From Rhodospira trueperi (lineage in GTDB: Bacteria; Pseudomonadota; Alphaproteobacteria; Rhodospirillales; Rhodospirillaceae): DNA of 64,000 nucleotides. Below the pieces are notes generated by a model. It was not told the origin of the DNA and made no database searches. It saw nothing but the letters and a program-made list of their open reading frames with translations. Shown in pieces: positions 29,700 through 39,037 of this stretch (positions are counted from its first letter, which is position 1; each line of letters opens with the position of its first letter). Location: contig NZ_FNAP01000007.1 in the NCBI RefSeq assembly GCF_900101965.1, forward strand, positions 62,001-126,000. The letters are read 5' to 3'. A program made the position numbers and the translations under genes.

Positions 29700-31040
29700 A
29701 TGGTCGAACCAGACAAGAGCGTCCAGACACCCGCGCCCGGTCGAGTGGTGCTGACCCACGGCCGCAGCCTGATGGCGCTCGCCGTGGCGCGTTCGTTGGG
29801 CCAGCGCGGGATCGAGGTGATCGGGTGCGACGAGACGCCGATGATGGCGCTGTCGTTCTCGCGGTATGTCACCCGCACCTTTCTTCATGACCCCAAGGGA
29901 CCCCACGGAACGGACCATATCGACTCCCTGGCCCAGGGTGTGCGGGACACCGCGCCGTCGGACGGTCGGCCCTATGTGCTCATGCCGATTCACGAGGACA
30001 CGCCGAACATCGCTGCCCGGCGCGATCTGTTCGAGCCTGTCGCCCGGGTCGCGGCGCCCACCATCGAAACCATCGACGCGGTGTTTCCGAAACACAATCT
30101 GGCGCGCACCTTGGAGCGTCTGGGCGTCGAGGCGCCACCGACGCGCCTTCCGGACTCCGCAGAGGAAGCCCGGCGCGCCGCGGAGGACATCGGGTTTCCG
30201 GTGTTCGTCAAACCGGCCTCGTCCACCGGCGGGCGCGGAATCGCGCGGGTCGAGGACGCCGCCGACATGGCGGAGGCGTTCGAGGCCGCGCGGCTGATCG
30301 ATCCGGACGGCACGGTGCTGGTCCAGGGCTTGGCCGACGGCGAAGACTACTGTCTAACCGCGTTGTACCAGGACGGCGTGCCCCGGGTTCACATGGCCTA
30401 TCGCAATCTGGAAACGTTTCCGGGGGCCGGCGGCTTCGGGGTGCTGCGCGAGACCGTCGATCCGGGTCCCATGCCGGCGGTGGCCGAGCGTCTGCTCGGG
30501 CCGCTCGGCTGGACCGGTGTGGTGCAACTCGATTTCCGTTGGGACGGAACAGCCGCCGGAACGCCGCGCCTGATCGAGGTCAATCCGCGCTTCTGGGGCG
30601 GGTTGTTCCAATCCATCGAGTCCGGCGTCGATTATCCGTGGCTGCTGTACCGGATGATGGTCGACGGGACCGTGCCGGCGGTGCCGGAGGTGCGCCTGGG
30701 GCAACGCACCAAGGTTCCGTTGGTGTGGATCCTGGGCGCCATCGAGGACCTGGCCGAGGACGGCGCCCGCTTCGACTCCCTTGAAGAAGCCTGGGCACGG
30801 GCGCGAACGGAAGCCCGCAGCGGTGGCTGGTGGCGCGCGCTGACCCAAATGGCCGGCGGTCTCGGTGATGCCCTGGTGCCGGCCGCGTCACGCCAGCGTT
30901 TTGAATCACGCTGGCAGCGCGCCGAGAGTGCCCGCTCGGAACTGTTCACCGCCGATGATCCGCTGGCCGGGCTCGGCCTGCTGTACGCGGTCGGCTCCCT
31001 GGTTCGAAACGGACGACTGCCGGAGGAGTTCTCCCGATGA
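29700..31040 (+). CDS. ATP-grasp domain carboxylate-amine ligase-like protein
   Basis: 446 aa cytoplasmic enzyme. The N-terminal PreATP-grasp part (VVLTHGRSLMALAVARSLG, about 14-33) is followed by an ATP-grasp core with FPVFVKPASSTGGRGIARV (about 160-180) for ATP binding and LIEVNPRFWGG (about 290) for Mg. Such enzymes join a carboxylate to an amine through an acyl phosphate, or form carbamoyl/biotin-type carboxylates. The stop overlaps the next start (ATGA), coupling it to a class I glutamine amidotransferase-like protein. AGGAG lies just upstream of the ATG. Substrates unknown; part of the stress island. Confidence 0.85.
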   Translation: MVEPDKSVQTPAPGRVVLTHGRSLMALAVARSLGQRGIEVIGCDETPMMALSFSRYVTRTFLHDPKGPHGTDHIDSLAQGVRDTAPSDGRPYVLMPIHEDTPNIAARRDLFEPVARVAAPTIETIDAVFPKHNLARTLERLGVEAPPTRLPDSAEEARRAAEDIGFPVFVKPASSTGGRGIARVEDAADMAEAFEAARLIDPDGTVLVQGLADGEDYCLTALYQDGVPRVHMAYRNLETFPGAGGFGVLRETVDPGPMPAVAERLLGPLGWTGVVQLDFRWDGTAAGTPRLIEVNPRFWGGLFQSIESGVDYPWLLYRMMVDGTVPAVPEVRLGQRTKVPLVWILGAIEDLAEDGARFDSLEEAWARARTEARSGGWWRALTQMAGGLGDALVPAASRQRFESRWQRAESARSELFTADDPLAGLGLLYAVGSLVRNGRLPEEFSR

Positions 31041-31780
31041 CCGACCATCTCCCGACCCTTGGCCGGCGCTGGCCCCGGATCGGTGTGACGGGATCGGCGG
31101 GGCGGCGCGGCGGACGCCTTTGGCCGCTGCACGCACTGTCCCTGTTGATGGCGGGGGCCGTGCCCCGCCGTCTCGTTCCGGGTGCGGACGTGGAGCAGGT
31201 GGACGACCTCGACGCCCTGGTGATCGGCGGCGGCGATGATATCGGCGCCTCCGTGTACGGCGGCGACGTGATGCTTGATGTGCGCATCGACCCGGCCCGC
31301 GATGCCTTCGAACTGGCGGCGCTGGAGCGGGCGGAGCGGCGCGGGCTGCCGGTGCTGGGGGTGTGCCGGGGCGCGCAGATGCTCAACCTGTCGCGCGGCG
31401 GGACGCTGCACCAGGATATGTACGCGGTGTATCGAGAGACGCCACGCCGACGGACCGTCCTGCCGCGCAAGCGGGTCGATGTGGCGCCGCGCACGCGGCT
31501 GCGCCGCCTGCTGGGCCGAGCGGTGACCGGCGTCAACAGCCTGCATCATCAGGCCGTGGACCGCCTGGGCGCGGGCGTGCGGGTGGCCGCGCGCGACCAG
31601 CACGGCATCGTCCAGGCCATTGAGGTGCCGGGCCGCCGGTTCTTTCTCGGTGTGCAATGGCACCCGGAGCTTCTGTTCTACCGGGGGCGTCAGGCGGGAC
31701 TGTATCGCGGTCTGGCGCGCGCGGCCCGTCGGCACCGCCGCCTCGCGGTGGGCCGGCATCACTCATCGGACGTGAGGTAG
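31037..31780 (+). CDS. Class I glutamine amidotransferase-like / gamma-glutamyl hydrolase (peptidase C26) protein
   Basis: 247 aa. Catalytic cysteine lies in LGVCRGAQMLN and the His-Glu pair in GVQWHPELLF, the C26/PuuD type of class I GATase fold; GGGDDIGASVYGG near the N-terminus is typical of the gamma-glutamyl-GABA hydrolase branch. Starts inside the stop of the ATP-grasp gene. A ligase coupled to a gamma-glutamyl hydrolase suggests making and trimming a gamma-glutamyl or other amide-linked compound, but no product can be named. Confidence 0.85.
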   Translation: MTDHLPTLGRRWPRIGVTGSAGRRGGRLWPLHALSLLMAGAVPRRLVPGADVEQVDDLDALVIGGGDDIGASVYGGDVMLDVRIDPARDAFELAALERAERRGLPVLGVCRGAQMLNLSRGGTLHQDMYAVYRETPRRRTVLPRKRVDVAPRTRLRRLLGRAVTGVNSLHHQAVDRLGAGVRVAARDQHGIVQAIEVPGRRFFLGVQWHPELLFYRGRQAGLYRGLARAARRHRRLAVGRHHSSDVR

Positions 31781-31783
31781 ACC

Positions 31784-32581
31784 ATGCCCGAAGATCAGAC
31801 TTACAGTCCGCAGACACCGGCGTTGCAGTACCGGCTTGGCGATTGCACGCCGGCCGAGTTGCTGGACCGCCCTGACCTGTCCCGGCGGGACAAGCTGGCG
31901 GTGTTGCGCCAGTGGGACCACGACGCCATCGAACTGATGGTGGCGGACGAAGAGAACATGGGCGGCGGGAACACTGCCTCGTTGTCGGACATCCGCGACG
32001 CCATCCGAAGCCTTCAGGACCCTCAAGGCGAGGGAGAGGGCACGGAGGATCGCAACGGCTCCACCGTCCGCGAGGTCATGACCACCCCTGTCCGAACGGT
32101 GCACTCCGACAACCGGGTGAGCGAGGTGGCCCGCCAGATGGCTGCGGACACTGTCGGGCTGTTCATCGTGCTGGATGGTGACGCGGTCGCCGGGGTTGTC
32201 ACGGATCGTGACATCGCCGTGCGGGTTGTTGGCGCCGGGCTCGATCCGGCCGCCCATCCCATCGCCGATGTCATGACGAACCGGGTCGTGGCGTGTTACG
32301 GCCGGGCCAGCCTTTCCGAGGCCGCCGACGTGATGAGTCGCGAAGGGGTGCGCCGCCTGTGCGTCGTGGACGACGAGGGCGCGCTGATCGGGCTTGTGTC
32401 GCTCAGCGATCTCGCGCTCGGCAGCGAGAGCGATGCCATGATCGGCCGTGTCCTGCGGGCCATCACGCGGGCGCCGGGATCGGGTCCGTCCATGGCGGGT
32501 GGGGTCACAAGCCGGCATTCCGAGACCAATCGACCGGGCGGACTGCAGGTTTATCACCTGCGTCCGAAAGTCGGCCCCTGA
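31784..32581 (+). CDS. CBS-pair domain protein
   Basis: 265 aa. Residues about 1-85 are an uncharacterised N-terminal segment (DKLAVLRQWDHDAIELMVAD) seen before CBS pairs in stress-related proteins. Residues about 95-215 form two CBS repeats (VREVMTTPVRTVHSDNRVSE, GVVTDRDIAVRV; IADVMTNRVVACYGRASLSE, GLVSLSDLALGS), which bind adenine nucleotides or NAD. Starts three bases after the GATase stop with GAGGTAGACC upstream, and is likely in the same stress-induced operon. Likely a cytoplasmic energy-state sensor. Confidence 0.85.
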   Translation: MPEDQTYSPQTPALQYRLGDCTPAELLDRPDLSRRDKLAVLRQWDHDAIELMVADEENMGGGNTASLSDIRDAIRSLQDPQGEGEGTEDRNGSTVREVMTTPVRTVHSDNRVSEVARQMAADTVGLFIVLDGDAVAGVVTDRDIAVRVVGAGLDPAAHPIADVMTNRVVACYGRASLSEAADVMSREGVRRLCVVDDEGALIGLVSLSDLALGSESDAMIGRVLRAITRAPGSGPSMAGGVTSRHSETNRPGGLQVYHLRPKVGP

Positions 32582-32603
32582 CCCTCGACGAGAGGTGATT
32601 TCC

Positions 32604-33999
<1,396 letters not shown>

Positions 34000-34019
<20 letters not shown>

Positions 34020-34464
34020 GTTCGGGCGGCGCGTCCTGCGTCGTGTCTTCGGAATCGCGCATGGCCGGGTGTCCCGTCGGCCGATCGCCGAGCCCGCGAT
34101 CCACCAGTCCGCGCAGCACCGGCGAGCGCATCAGCACCAGTGCTCCGGCCAGGATCAGGATGGCGCTGGCCTCGAAGAAGATGGCGCGCGGGTCCATTTC
34201 CTTGCTCTGCAGCACGATCAAGCGCGACAGCGCCGTCATGGCGATGAGGATCGGGTACAGGAACGCCGCCCGCTCGCGCGCGTAGTACACCTTCACCATG
34301 CTGAGAACCTCGGCGTAGAGGAACAGCAGCAGAATGTCGGCCAGGGTGACGGTCCGGTTCAGGTAGACGGCCCAGATTTCCAGGCCGACCGCTACGATGG
34401 TCATCACCACGACGAAGCCAAGCAGGATCCGCTCGGCCGCGCCGATCAGGTGCGTGGGACTCAT
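34000..34464 (-). CDS. psiE: Phosphate-starvation-inducible PsiE family membrane protein
   Basis: 154 aa from the ATG at 34464; the longer frame to 34695 runs through the promoter region. Four membrane segments with the PsiE pattern: LIGAAERILLGFVVVMTIVA, LLLFLYAEVLSMVKVYY and YPILIAMTALSRLIVLQSKE. Function unknown, named from phosphate-starvation induction in E. coli. Its 3' end overlaps fumC by 20 bp tail to tail. A minus-strand EcfG-type promoter at 34532-34556 sits 68 bp before the start, so here it is probably a general stress gene. Confidence 0.9.
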
Positions 34465-34531
34465 GCGTCGCCTCGCTGGGTCGGGTTTCGGGCTGTCCCG
34501 GTGCGAACCGCGCGCCGGGGCTCTGCGAGGA

Positions 34532-34556
34532 AACGCTTCTCCACCCGGTGGGTTCC
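34532..34556 (-). promoter_or_regulatory. EcfG-type promoter for psiE
   Basis: On the minus strand: GGAAC (34556-34552), 16-base spacer, CGTT (34535-34532), 68 bp before the psiE ATG. Exact consensus match. Together with 34651-34676 it forms a back-to-back promoter pair between psiE and nepR. Confidence 0.65.
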
Positions 34557-34650
34557 CGTCCCGGAGAGAGGGATGTTTCCTTCTTTTGGATGAGGTGGGT
34601 TGCACCAACGGAGAAACGCCCCAGATACTTGGTATGGTTGGACGCGCCAT

Positions 34651-34676
34651 GGAACGCACCCGCCACCGCAAACGTT
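34651..34676 (+). promoter_or_regulatory. EcfG-type promoter for nepR-ecfG (autoregulation)
   Basis: GGAAC, 17-base spacer, CGTT, 40 bp upstream of the nepR ATG. EcfG sigma factors are known to transcribe their own operon from such sites in Alphaproteobacteria, so this is the expected autoregulatory promoter. Confidence 0.75.
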
Positions 34677-34715
34677 TCGCTCCAGTGGGAGCCACGAGAC
34701 GGGTGGAGCGAAACC

Positions 34716-35069
34716 ATGTCGCACACTGAACGGAACCACGGTCGCTCCCATTGGGACCAGGCGGCCGAACGCAAGCGTGTCAACGGCGGCGGCAATGGCC
34801 GCGCGGACACCGGACTCACCATCGGGGCGGACGCGAAACGCCCCCCGTCTCCGCAAGGAGACCAGCACGTAACGTCTCCGCAAGGAGACCAGCACGTAAC
34901 GTCTCCGCAAGGAGACCAGCACGTAACGTCTCCGGACGGAGACGCCGGCCACGGCATCACAACGCACCTGAAACGGATGTACCGGGAGAGGGTCGAAGAA
35001 CCCCTGCCAGAGACCTTCCGCTCCCTGGTGCGGCGCCTGCGAAGCGCCAACGACACCCCTTCGGACTGA
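34716..35069 (+). CDS. nepR: Anti-sigma factor NepR with repeat-containing N-terminal extension
   Basis: 117 aa; NepR proteins are usually about 60 aa. The conserved NepR core is at the C-terminus (about 80-109: THLKRMYRERVEEPLPETFR), which clamps EcfG until phosphorylated PhyR displaces it. The N-terminal 80 residues are polar and low-complexity and contain three exact copies of the nine-residue unit SPQGDQHVT (45-71) plus a partial fourth (SPDGD). Start at 34716 follows GGAGCGAAACC; a frame open from 34548 would run through the promoter. Directly precedes ecfG by 95 bp. No phyR is visible nearby. Confidence 0.85.
   Translation: MSHTERNHGRSHWDQAAERKRVNGGGNGRADTGLTIGADAKRPPSPQGDQHVTSPQGDQHVTSPQGDQHVTSPDGDAGHGITTHLKRMYRERVEEPLPETFRSLVRRLRSANDTPSD
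34846..34943 (+). repeat. 27-bp in-frame tandem repeat inside nepR (3 copies plus partial)
   Basis: Three identical 27-bp units (34846-34872, 34873-34899, 34900-34926) and a 17-bp partial fourth. Each unit contains the inverted repeat GTCTCC-GCAA-GGAGAC, so the mRNA could form a row of identical hairpins; the partial copy keeps the stem with a different loop. The length (nine codons) keeps the reading frame, so copy number could vary without inactivating NepR. Exact identity implies recent expansion. Confidence 0.95.
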
Positions 35070-35164
35070 CGGAGCGAGCGATCCTCCGCTTTGTTTTCTC
35101 CGGACGGTCCCGAAGCGAGGCCGTCGGGCTCCGTGGCCGGTTCGACGAAAGAAAGGAGGCATCC

Positions 35165-35737
35165 ATGTCGTCCTTCAATCAGGAACTGACCGACGCCTTG
35201 CCCCACATGCGGGCCTTCGCGCATTCGCTGACCAACGACCGTGCGCTGGCGGATGATCTCGCCCAGGAGGCCGCGACCCGCGCGCTGGCCAACCGCGACA
35301 GCTACCAGCCGGGCACCAACTTCCGTGGTTGGGTGTTCACCATCCTGCGCAACGCCTTTTACTCCGAGCATCGGCGCAAATGGCGCAAGAGCGAGGAGAC
35401 CGACGAGGAGACCATGCTGTCCCACGGCGTGCCCAGTGGACAGCAGGCCAGTCTCGAACTCGACGATTTCAAGCGGGCCTTCGCCTGCCTGCCTGAGGAA
35501 CAGCGCGAGGCCATGGTCCTGGTCGGCGCGTGCGGGTTCGAATACGAGCAGGCCGCCGAGATCGCCGGATGCGCGCCCGGTACCATCAAGAGCCGGGTCT
35601 CGCGCGGCCGGCGCGACGTCAAAGCCTTGCTGGACGAGGATAACCTGGACCTGCCCCGGATGCCGGCCGGCAGGCCCGCGCCGCATGACGGCCTGATGGA
35701 GGAGATCGACACCCAACTTGGCTTGGCGGCGCAGTAG
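35165..35737 (+). CDS. ecfG: EcfG-type ECF sigma factor (general stress response)
   Basis: 190 aa. Sigma region 2 (about 10-75: RAFAHSLTNDRALADDLAQE, FRGWVFTILRNAFYSEHRR) and region 4 (about 100-150: FACLPEEQREAMVLVGACGF, IAGCAPGTIKSRVSRGRRDV) are joined by a short linker, as in ECF15/EcfG. AGGAGG precedes the ATG at 35165. EcfG directs RNA polymerase to GGAAC-N16/17-CGTT promoters and is held by NepR, encoded just upstream. Several such promoters lie within 10 kb on either side. An intrinsic terminator follows. Confidence 0.93.
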   Translation: MSSFNQELTDALPHMRAFAHSLTNDRALADDLAQEAATRALANRDSYQPGTNFRGWVFTILRNAFYSEHRRKWRKSEETDEETMLSHGVPSGQQASLELDDFKRAFACLPEEQREAMVLVGACGFEYEQAAEIAGCAPGTIKSRVSRGRRDVKALLDEDNLDLPRMPAGRPAPHDGLMEEIDTQLGLAAQ

Positions 35738-35763
35738 CGCCCGGACGGTCAATCCGACACGCA

Positions 35764-35795
35764 AAAGGGAGCGCACAGTGGGCGCTCCCTTTTTC
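35764..35795 (+). terminator. Intrinsic terminator after ecfG
   Basis: GGGAGCGC (35768-35775) pairs with GCGCTCCC (35783-35790), extended by four A-T pairs and followed by a T run at 35791-35795. Classical rho-independent terminator 27 bp after the ecfG stop. Confidence 0.85.
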
Positions 35796-35850
35796 TTGGT
35801 CGATGCTTCGCCGGCCCCGGCGCACGTCGGTGTCGCCTCTGTCGGAGCCT

Positions 35851-36426
35851 CTACCCGAACGTCCAGACGGCGAACCCGAGGGCGCCGAGAGACATCCCAA
35901 GGGCGACCAGCATCAGGGCTCCATCTTCGGCGAGAAGCGCCAGCCCGAAGACGGCAATTGCGAGGGAAGGCGGCCCCGCCCCGCCTGGAATGATCGCCAG
36001 CGGATACATCGACAGGGCGGTGATGATGATCATCACCATGGCCATTCGACGCCAGACATCGGTGGTGAATGTTCGTAGCCGAGGCTGAACCAACACACTG
36101 GCTCGCCGGGCCCACGGCCGCACGGCGGCGATGGCCTGTCGCGCGCGGTCGCTGCTGATTTCGGCCCGCCCCACGCGTCGCGGCAGGCGGGGCGGCCCGG
36201 ATCGCAGCAACGCCTGCGACAAGAACAGCGTCAGGGCGGTCGCCAGCACGATGCCGGCCCCGGGGATCCAGTTGACCGGCGAGAGCATCACCAGCCCGAT
36301 GGCGAACACCAGCGGTCCCTGGGCGCGCGGCCCGAAGGTCTCCAGGACGTCATCAAGGGATACGGTGTCGCGCTCTGCGGCGCTTCGGTCCAGCGTGTTC
36401 AGAACGCTTTCGACGGTCTGGGCCAT
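35851..36426 (-). CDS. ExoD-family membrane protein
   Basis: 191 aa with about four membrane segments in the C-terminal two thirds. Start VESVLNTLDRSAAERDTVSL and the VFAIGLVMLSPVNWIPGAGI segment match the ExoD (exopolysaccharide synthesis) family, first found in Sinorhizobium where mutants are altered in exopolysaccharide and alkali tolerance. Biochemical role unknown. Convergent with ecfG, transcribed toward its terminator. No clear EcfG promoter was found in the 150 bp upstream. Confidence 0.85.
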   Translation of the reverse strand: MAQTVESVLNTLDRSAAERDTVSLDDVLETFGPRAQGPLVFAIGLVMLSPVNWIPGAGIVLATALTLFLSQALLRSGPPRLPRRVGRAEISSDRARQAIAAVRPWARRASVLVQPRLRTFTTDVWRRMAMVMIIITALSMYPLAIIPGGAGPPSLAIAVFGLALLAEDGALMLVALGMSLGALGFAVWTFG

Positions 36427-36577
36427 TGTTTGTCTCCCCGTTCAACCGCGGGCGGCGAAACACCCCGGAGGGGCGGGTTCAAGAGTCGCGACACCGCGTT
36501 CGCGGTCGAGAGGTGCCCCCGACCGAGAACGCGGCGGTCCACTGGACGGCTGCCCACTGGGACGCGACAGGCGGCGC

Positions 36578-37159
36578 TCAGGTTCGCTCGCGAGCCAGCC
36601 CCAGCTTCAGCATCCAGCCGCCGTTGATGAGCAGCTCGGCGGCCACCAGGACGCCAAGCAGCGTCTTCGACAGGACCGGAATCGTGAACAGGATCGCCAG
36701 ACCGACGCCCAGACTGAGCAGACCGCTGCCCAGCGCCCAGGCCCACCCTTGTAGCAGGCGAACCGAAAACGAAAACGCGGCCTTGGCGAGACCCGAAGCG
36801 GTGAGGAGCAAGCCGACCAGCTTGGTCAGCGTCAGAGTGCCGGCCAGCGGCTCGACCAGGAACATCAGCCCCGCGCCGCCTGCGATCACGCCCAGAATCA
36901 GATGCCAGACGGATCCGCGTTCGCGATTGAACGGCAGGGCGTGCATCAACTCAAAGCCGCCGAGAACGATCAGCGACAGCCCAAGAAACCACTCGACGGC
37001 CGTCGTGGCCAGCCAGGGCAGGAAAAGCGCCGCCGCCCCGGCCAGCAGCGAGACGACGCCGATCCGGGTCAGGTCGCCCTGATCAACGCCCCAAACCCGT
37101 TCCTCTGGCTCGCCATGAAACGTGGGCTCGTCGGCGGTGGATGTCATGGAATGTGCCAT
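36578..37159 (-). CDS. HdeD-like DUF308 membrane protein
   Basis: 193 aa from the ATG at 37159 with AGGAGG eight bases upstream. About six membrane segments; LFLPWLATTAVEWFLGLSLI, GGFELMHAL and LLGVLVAAELLINGGWMLKL match the HdeD (acid-resistance membrane protein) family DUF308. Cytoplasmic N-terminus of about 40 polar residues. Role in acid/stress resistance is by family resemblance and by its position in the stress island. Confidence 0.88.
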   Translation of the reverse strand: MAHSMTSTADEPTFHGEPEERVWGVDQGDLTRIGVVSLLAGAAALFLPWLATTAVEWFLGLSLIVLGGFELMHALPFNRERGSVWHLILGVIAGGAGLMFLVEPLAGTLTLTKLVGLLLTASGLAKAAFSFSVRLLQGWAWALGSGLLSLGVGLAILFTIPVLSKTLLGVLVAAELLINGGWMLKLGLARERT

Positions 37160-37237
37160 TGGATCATCCTCCTGTTTCCGTCCCAACGCCCCGACGTCCG
37201 GGCGGGCCGGACGTCGGGTGAGGGAACACGCGGGCGC

Positions 37238-37543
37238 TTACCCGCGCTGATAGGCCTCGACAACCTTCTTGACCTTGTCGCGAGCCGCCTCGTAGCTGCC
37301 GCGCAGTTCGTTCGAGGCGGCGCTGCCGGCATTCTTCAGCTTTTCGGACTGGTCCTGGAAATCGGCCCAGGCCGTTTCGGCGAGGCGGGAGTCAACCTTG
37401 CCGTTGCCGCCGCCCGATGCTTCGCCGGAACCGCCGCCATTTCCCGTGTCGGAAAAGCTCTGACGCATGTCGTCCCACTTCTGTTTGAGGGCGTCGAAGT
37501 CGCTCTGAACGGCCTGCACATATTTGTTGTCTTGCATGGTCAT
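37238..37543 (-). CDS. Small helical stress-associated protein, family not recognised
   Basis: 101 aa from the ATG at 37543, with GGAGG six bases upstream; the frame is open to 37657 without a better start. Two amphipathic helical parts (YVQAVQSDFDALKQKWDDMR and ELRGSYEAARDKVKKVVEAY) flank a glycine/serine-rich linker (about 32-48). No signal peptide or membrane segment. Charged, heptad-like helices resemble CsbD or LEA-type stress proteins, but I cannot assign a family. Lies between HdeD-like and DUF1328 genes. Confidence 0.7.
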   Translation of the reverse strand: MTMQDNKYVQAVQSDFDALKQKWDDMRQSFSDTGNGGGSGEASGGGNGKVDSRLAETAWADFQDQSEKLKNAGSAASNELRGSYEAARDKVKKVVEAYQRG

Positions 37544-37662
37544 GGTGGTCCTCCATTTCCGGTTGCTGGTTGCGCGTTGGTTTTTCGGCGTTCGACGGTC
37601 CGCGACGCGTCGGCCGTGTCGCAGACGGCGCTCGCGGACGTCATTGGCGAGTGTCATGCCAA

Positions 37663-37918
37663 CCGACGATAGGATTGACTCGTCCGGCCTTCACGACGCC
37701 GAGCCGGCGTTGTTGAATCTTTGTTTTGCTCGCCGCAGCGCCCCTTCTGGGCGCGCGGCTCCGCCGCCCCGGCCGCCCAAAGGGCGGCCATCCTTAAATC
37801 GGCGCCGCGAAGCGGCGCCGTGGGCGCCGGCCCCCAGTCTGAAAAAGCTGGCGTCGCGAAGCGACGCCAGAGGCGCGCCGGCCGGCCGTCGAATGAAGTC
37901 AGGTCATTCGACGGCCGG
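37663..37918 (+). repeat. Dispersed mosaic hairpin repeat, copy B, ending in a 15-bp palindrome
   Basis: 37663-37870 matches copy A (2477-2626, inverted) and in part copy C (55682-55740). It is a chain of hairpins: GGCCGCCCAAAGGGCGGCC, GGCGCCGCGAAGCGGCGCC and GGCGTCGCGAAGCGACGCC. It is followed by a perfect 15-bp inverted repeat with a 7-base loop (37882-37896 with 37904-37918), the strongest palindrome in the window. The whole 386-bp gap 37544-37929 contains no supported gene; the palindrome probably ends the DUF1328 transcript. Confidence 0.8.
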
Positions 37919-37929
37919 TATCCGTGGCC

Positions 37930-38109
37930 TCAAGGCACCGGCGGGCGCCGGCCCGACATCACCGAGGCGACCACGGACACGGCGAACAGGATCAGGAACA
38001 CGAAGAAGAGAACCTGCGCGATGCCGGCCGCAGCCCCGGCGATGCCGCCGAAGCCGAAGATCGCGGCGATGATGGCCACGACGAAAAACATGATGGCCCA
38101 ACCCAACAT
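37930..38109 (-). CDS. DUF1328 small membrane protein (YtjA family)
   Basis: 59 aa from the ATG at 38109 (AGGAGG five bases upstream). Two membrane segments: [20 protein letters not shown] and [20 protein letters not shown], the full DUF1328/YtjA layout; the short GGIAGAAAG loop is conserved. Function unknown; small stress-induced membrane proteins of this family are common in general stress regulons. A degenerate EcfG-like site (AGTT instead of CGTT) lies on the minus strand at 38211-38236. Confidence 0.9.
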   Translation of the reverse strand: MLGWAIMFFVVAIIAAIFGFGGIAGAAAGIAQVLFFVFLILFAVSVVASVMSGRRPPVP

Positions 38110-38454
38110 GGGAGCCTCCTGTTCGTTTGTGACGATGGAGCCGTCGGTGCCGCCAATGATGGGGCCAAAGACGGGACGCGACGGCCGCGCCACGGTGTGA
38201 CTGCATAAACAACTCCGAGCACCCCTGTCGGGTTCCGATGCCGCCAGCGATTTCGTTGCGCGTCTGTTGCGCGTGCCGCCGAGCGCCCGGGATTCGGGCC
38301 TGTCATTCGAATGGGCACTTCGCCCTCTCACGTCAGGGAGGGATTCGGTTTAGCTGGTTGAATGGTAATTGCTTTTCCGCCCGAGACAGGATGGCGGGGG
38401 ACGCCAGTCAGCGGGCAATTCGCGCCGTGACGTGCAATCGGGCGCGTTTTCACG
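38110..38454. other. Intergenic region between DUF1328 and DUF1523 genes
   Basis: About 345 bp between divergent genes with no supported coding sequence. It contains the promoter region of both genes; the plus-strand EcfG-type site at 38455 is given separately. Short frames here have no ribosome sites or family resemblance. Confidence 0.5.
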
Positions 38455-38479
38455 GGAACCCCAGGGCGGCACCGGCGTT
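38455..38479 (+). promoter_or_regulatory. EcfG-type promoter for the DUF1523 gene
   Basis: GGAAC, 16-base spacer, CGTT, 35 bp before the ATG at 38514. Exact consensus match in an intergenic region. Confidence 0.65.
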
Positions 38480-38513
38480 TCCGATTGGCGAAGCGAAATG
38501 AAGGAGACAAGTG

Positions 38514-38978
38514 ATGAAAGCCGACGATCCCGCTGGCACAAACGGTACCGCGACCATGAGTGCGGCCAACATGATGAAAGTCGGGCTGGGGCTGGTCCTC
38601 GTCGTCATTCTGGCATTCGTCTGGGTGCGTTGGGGACCGGGTTCCTGGGAGGTGCAGATCACCGGCACGACCGGTGACGGGCGCGATGTCCAATACCGCA
38701 TCGAGACGGTCTATGCCGGCACCGCCGACACACTGATCTTCAAGAACAAGGATGCCGGGTTCGCGCCCCCGTATTTCAAGTTCGATTCTGCGGACCTGCA
38801 ATCCGTGGCAAGCCGGGTGACCCGCGAATGCCCGCAAGAGCCCGTGATGGTGAACGGGTATGGCCTGCGCATTCCCTTCCTGGACATGTTCCCCAACGCC
38901 GTCTCGATTGACGCACCGGAGCGTTGCCTTAAGGCCCCGTCCGACCAAGGCGAGGGCGAAGTCACCGGGACCGGGTGA
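38514..38978 (+). CDS. DUF1523 family membrane-anchored protein
   Basis: 154 aa from the ATG at 38514 (AAGGAG upstream; a GTG three bases earlier is also possible). One membrane anchor (about 22-40) and a periplasmic domain with the DUF1523 hallmark APPYFKFDSADLQSVASRV followed by NGYGLRIPFLDMFPNAVSI. Function unknown. Sits 35 bp after an EcfG-type promoter and is followed after 59 bp by a small anchored helical protein, probably co-transcribed. Confidence 0.82.
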   Translation: MKADDPAGTNGTATMSAANMMKVGLGLVLVVILAFVWVRWGPGSWEVQITGTTGDGRDVQYRIETVYAGTADTLIFKNKDAGFAPPYFKFDSADLQSVASRVTRECPQEPVMVNGYGLRIPFLDMFPNAVSIDAPERCLKAPSDQGEGEVTGTG

Positions 38979-39037
38979 CATCTGTCCCGCAACCATGATG
39001 CGCGGGAACAAAGCCACTGCAAAAAGGAGACCCCGAT

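Noticed and set aside
34846-34943. CRISPR-like array (regular repeats)
   Set aside because: Units are directly tandem without spacers, in frame, and encode part of NepR.
35536-35551. tRNA T-arm-like GGTTCGAAT
   Set aside because: Lies inside the ecfG coding frame with no acceptor or anticodon stem around it.
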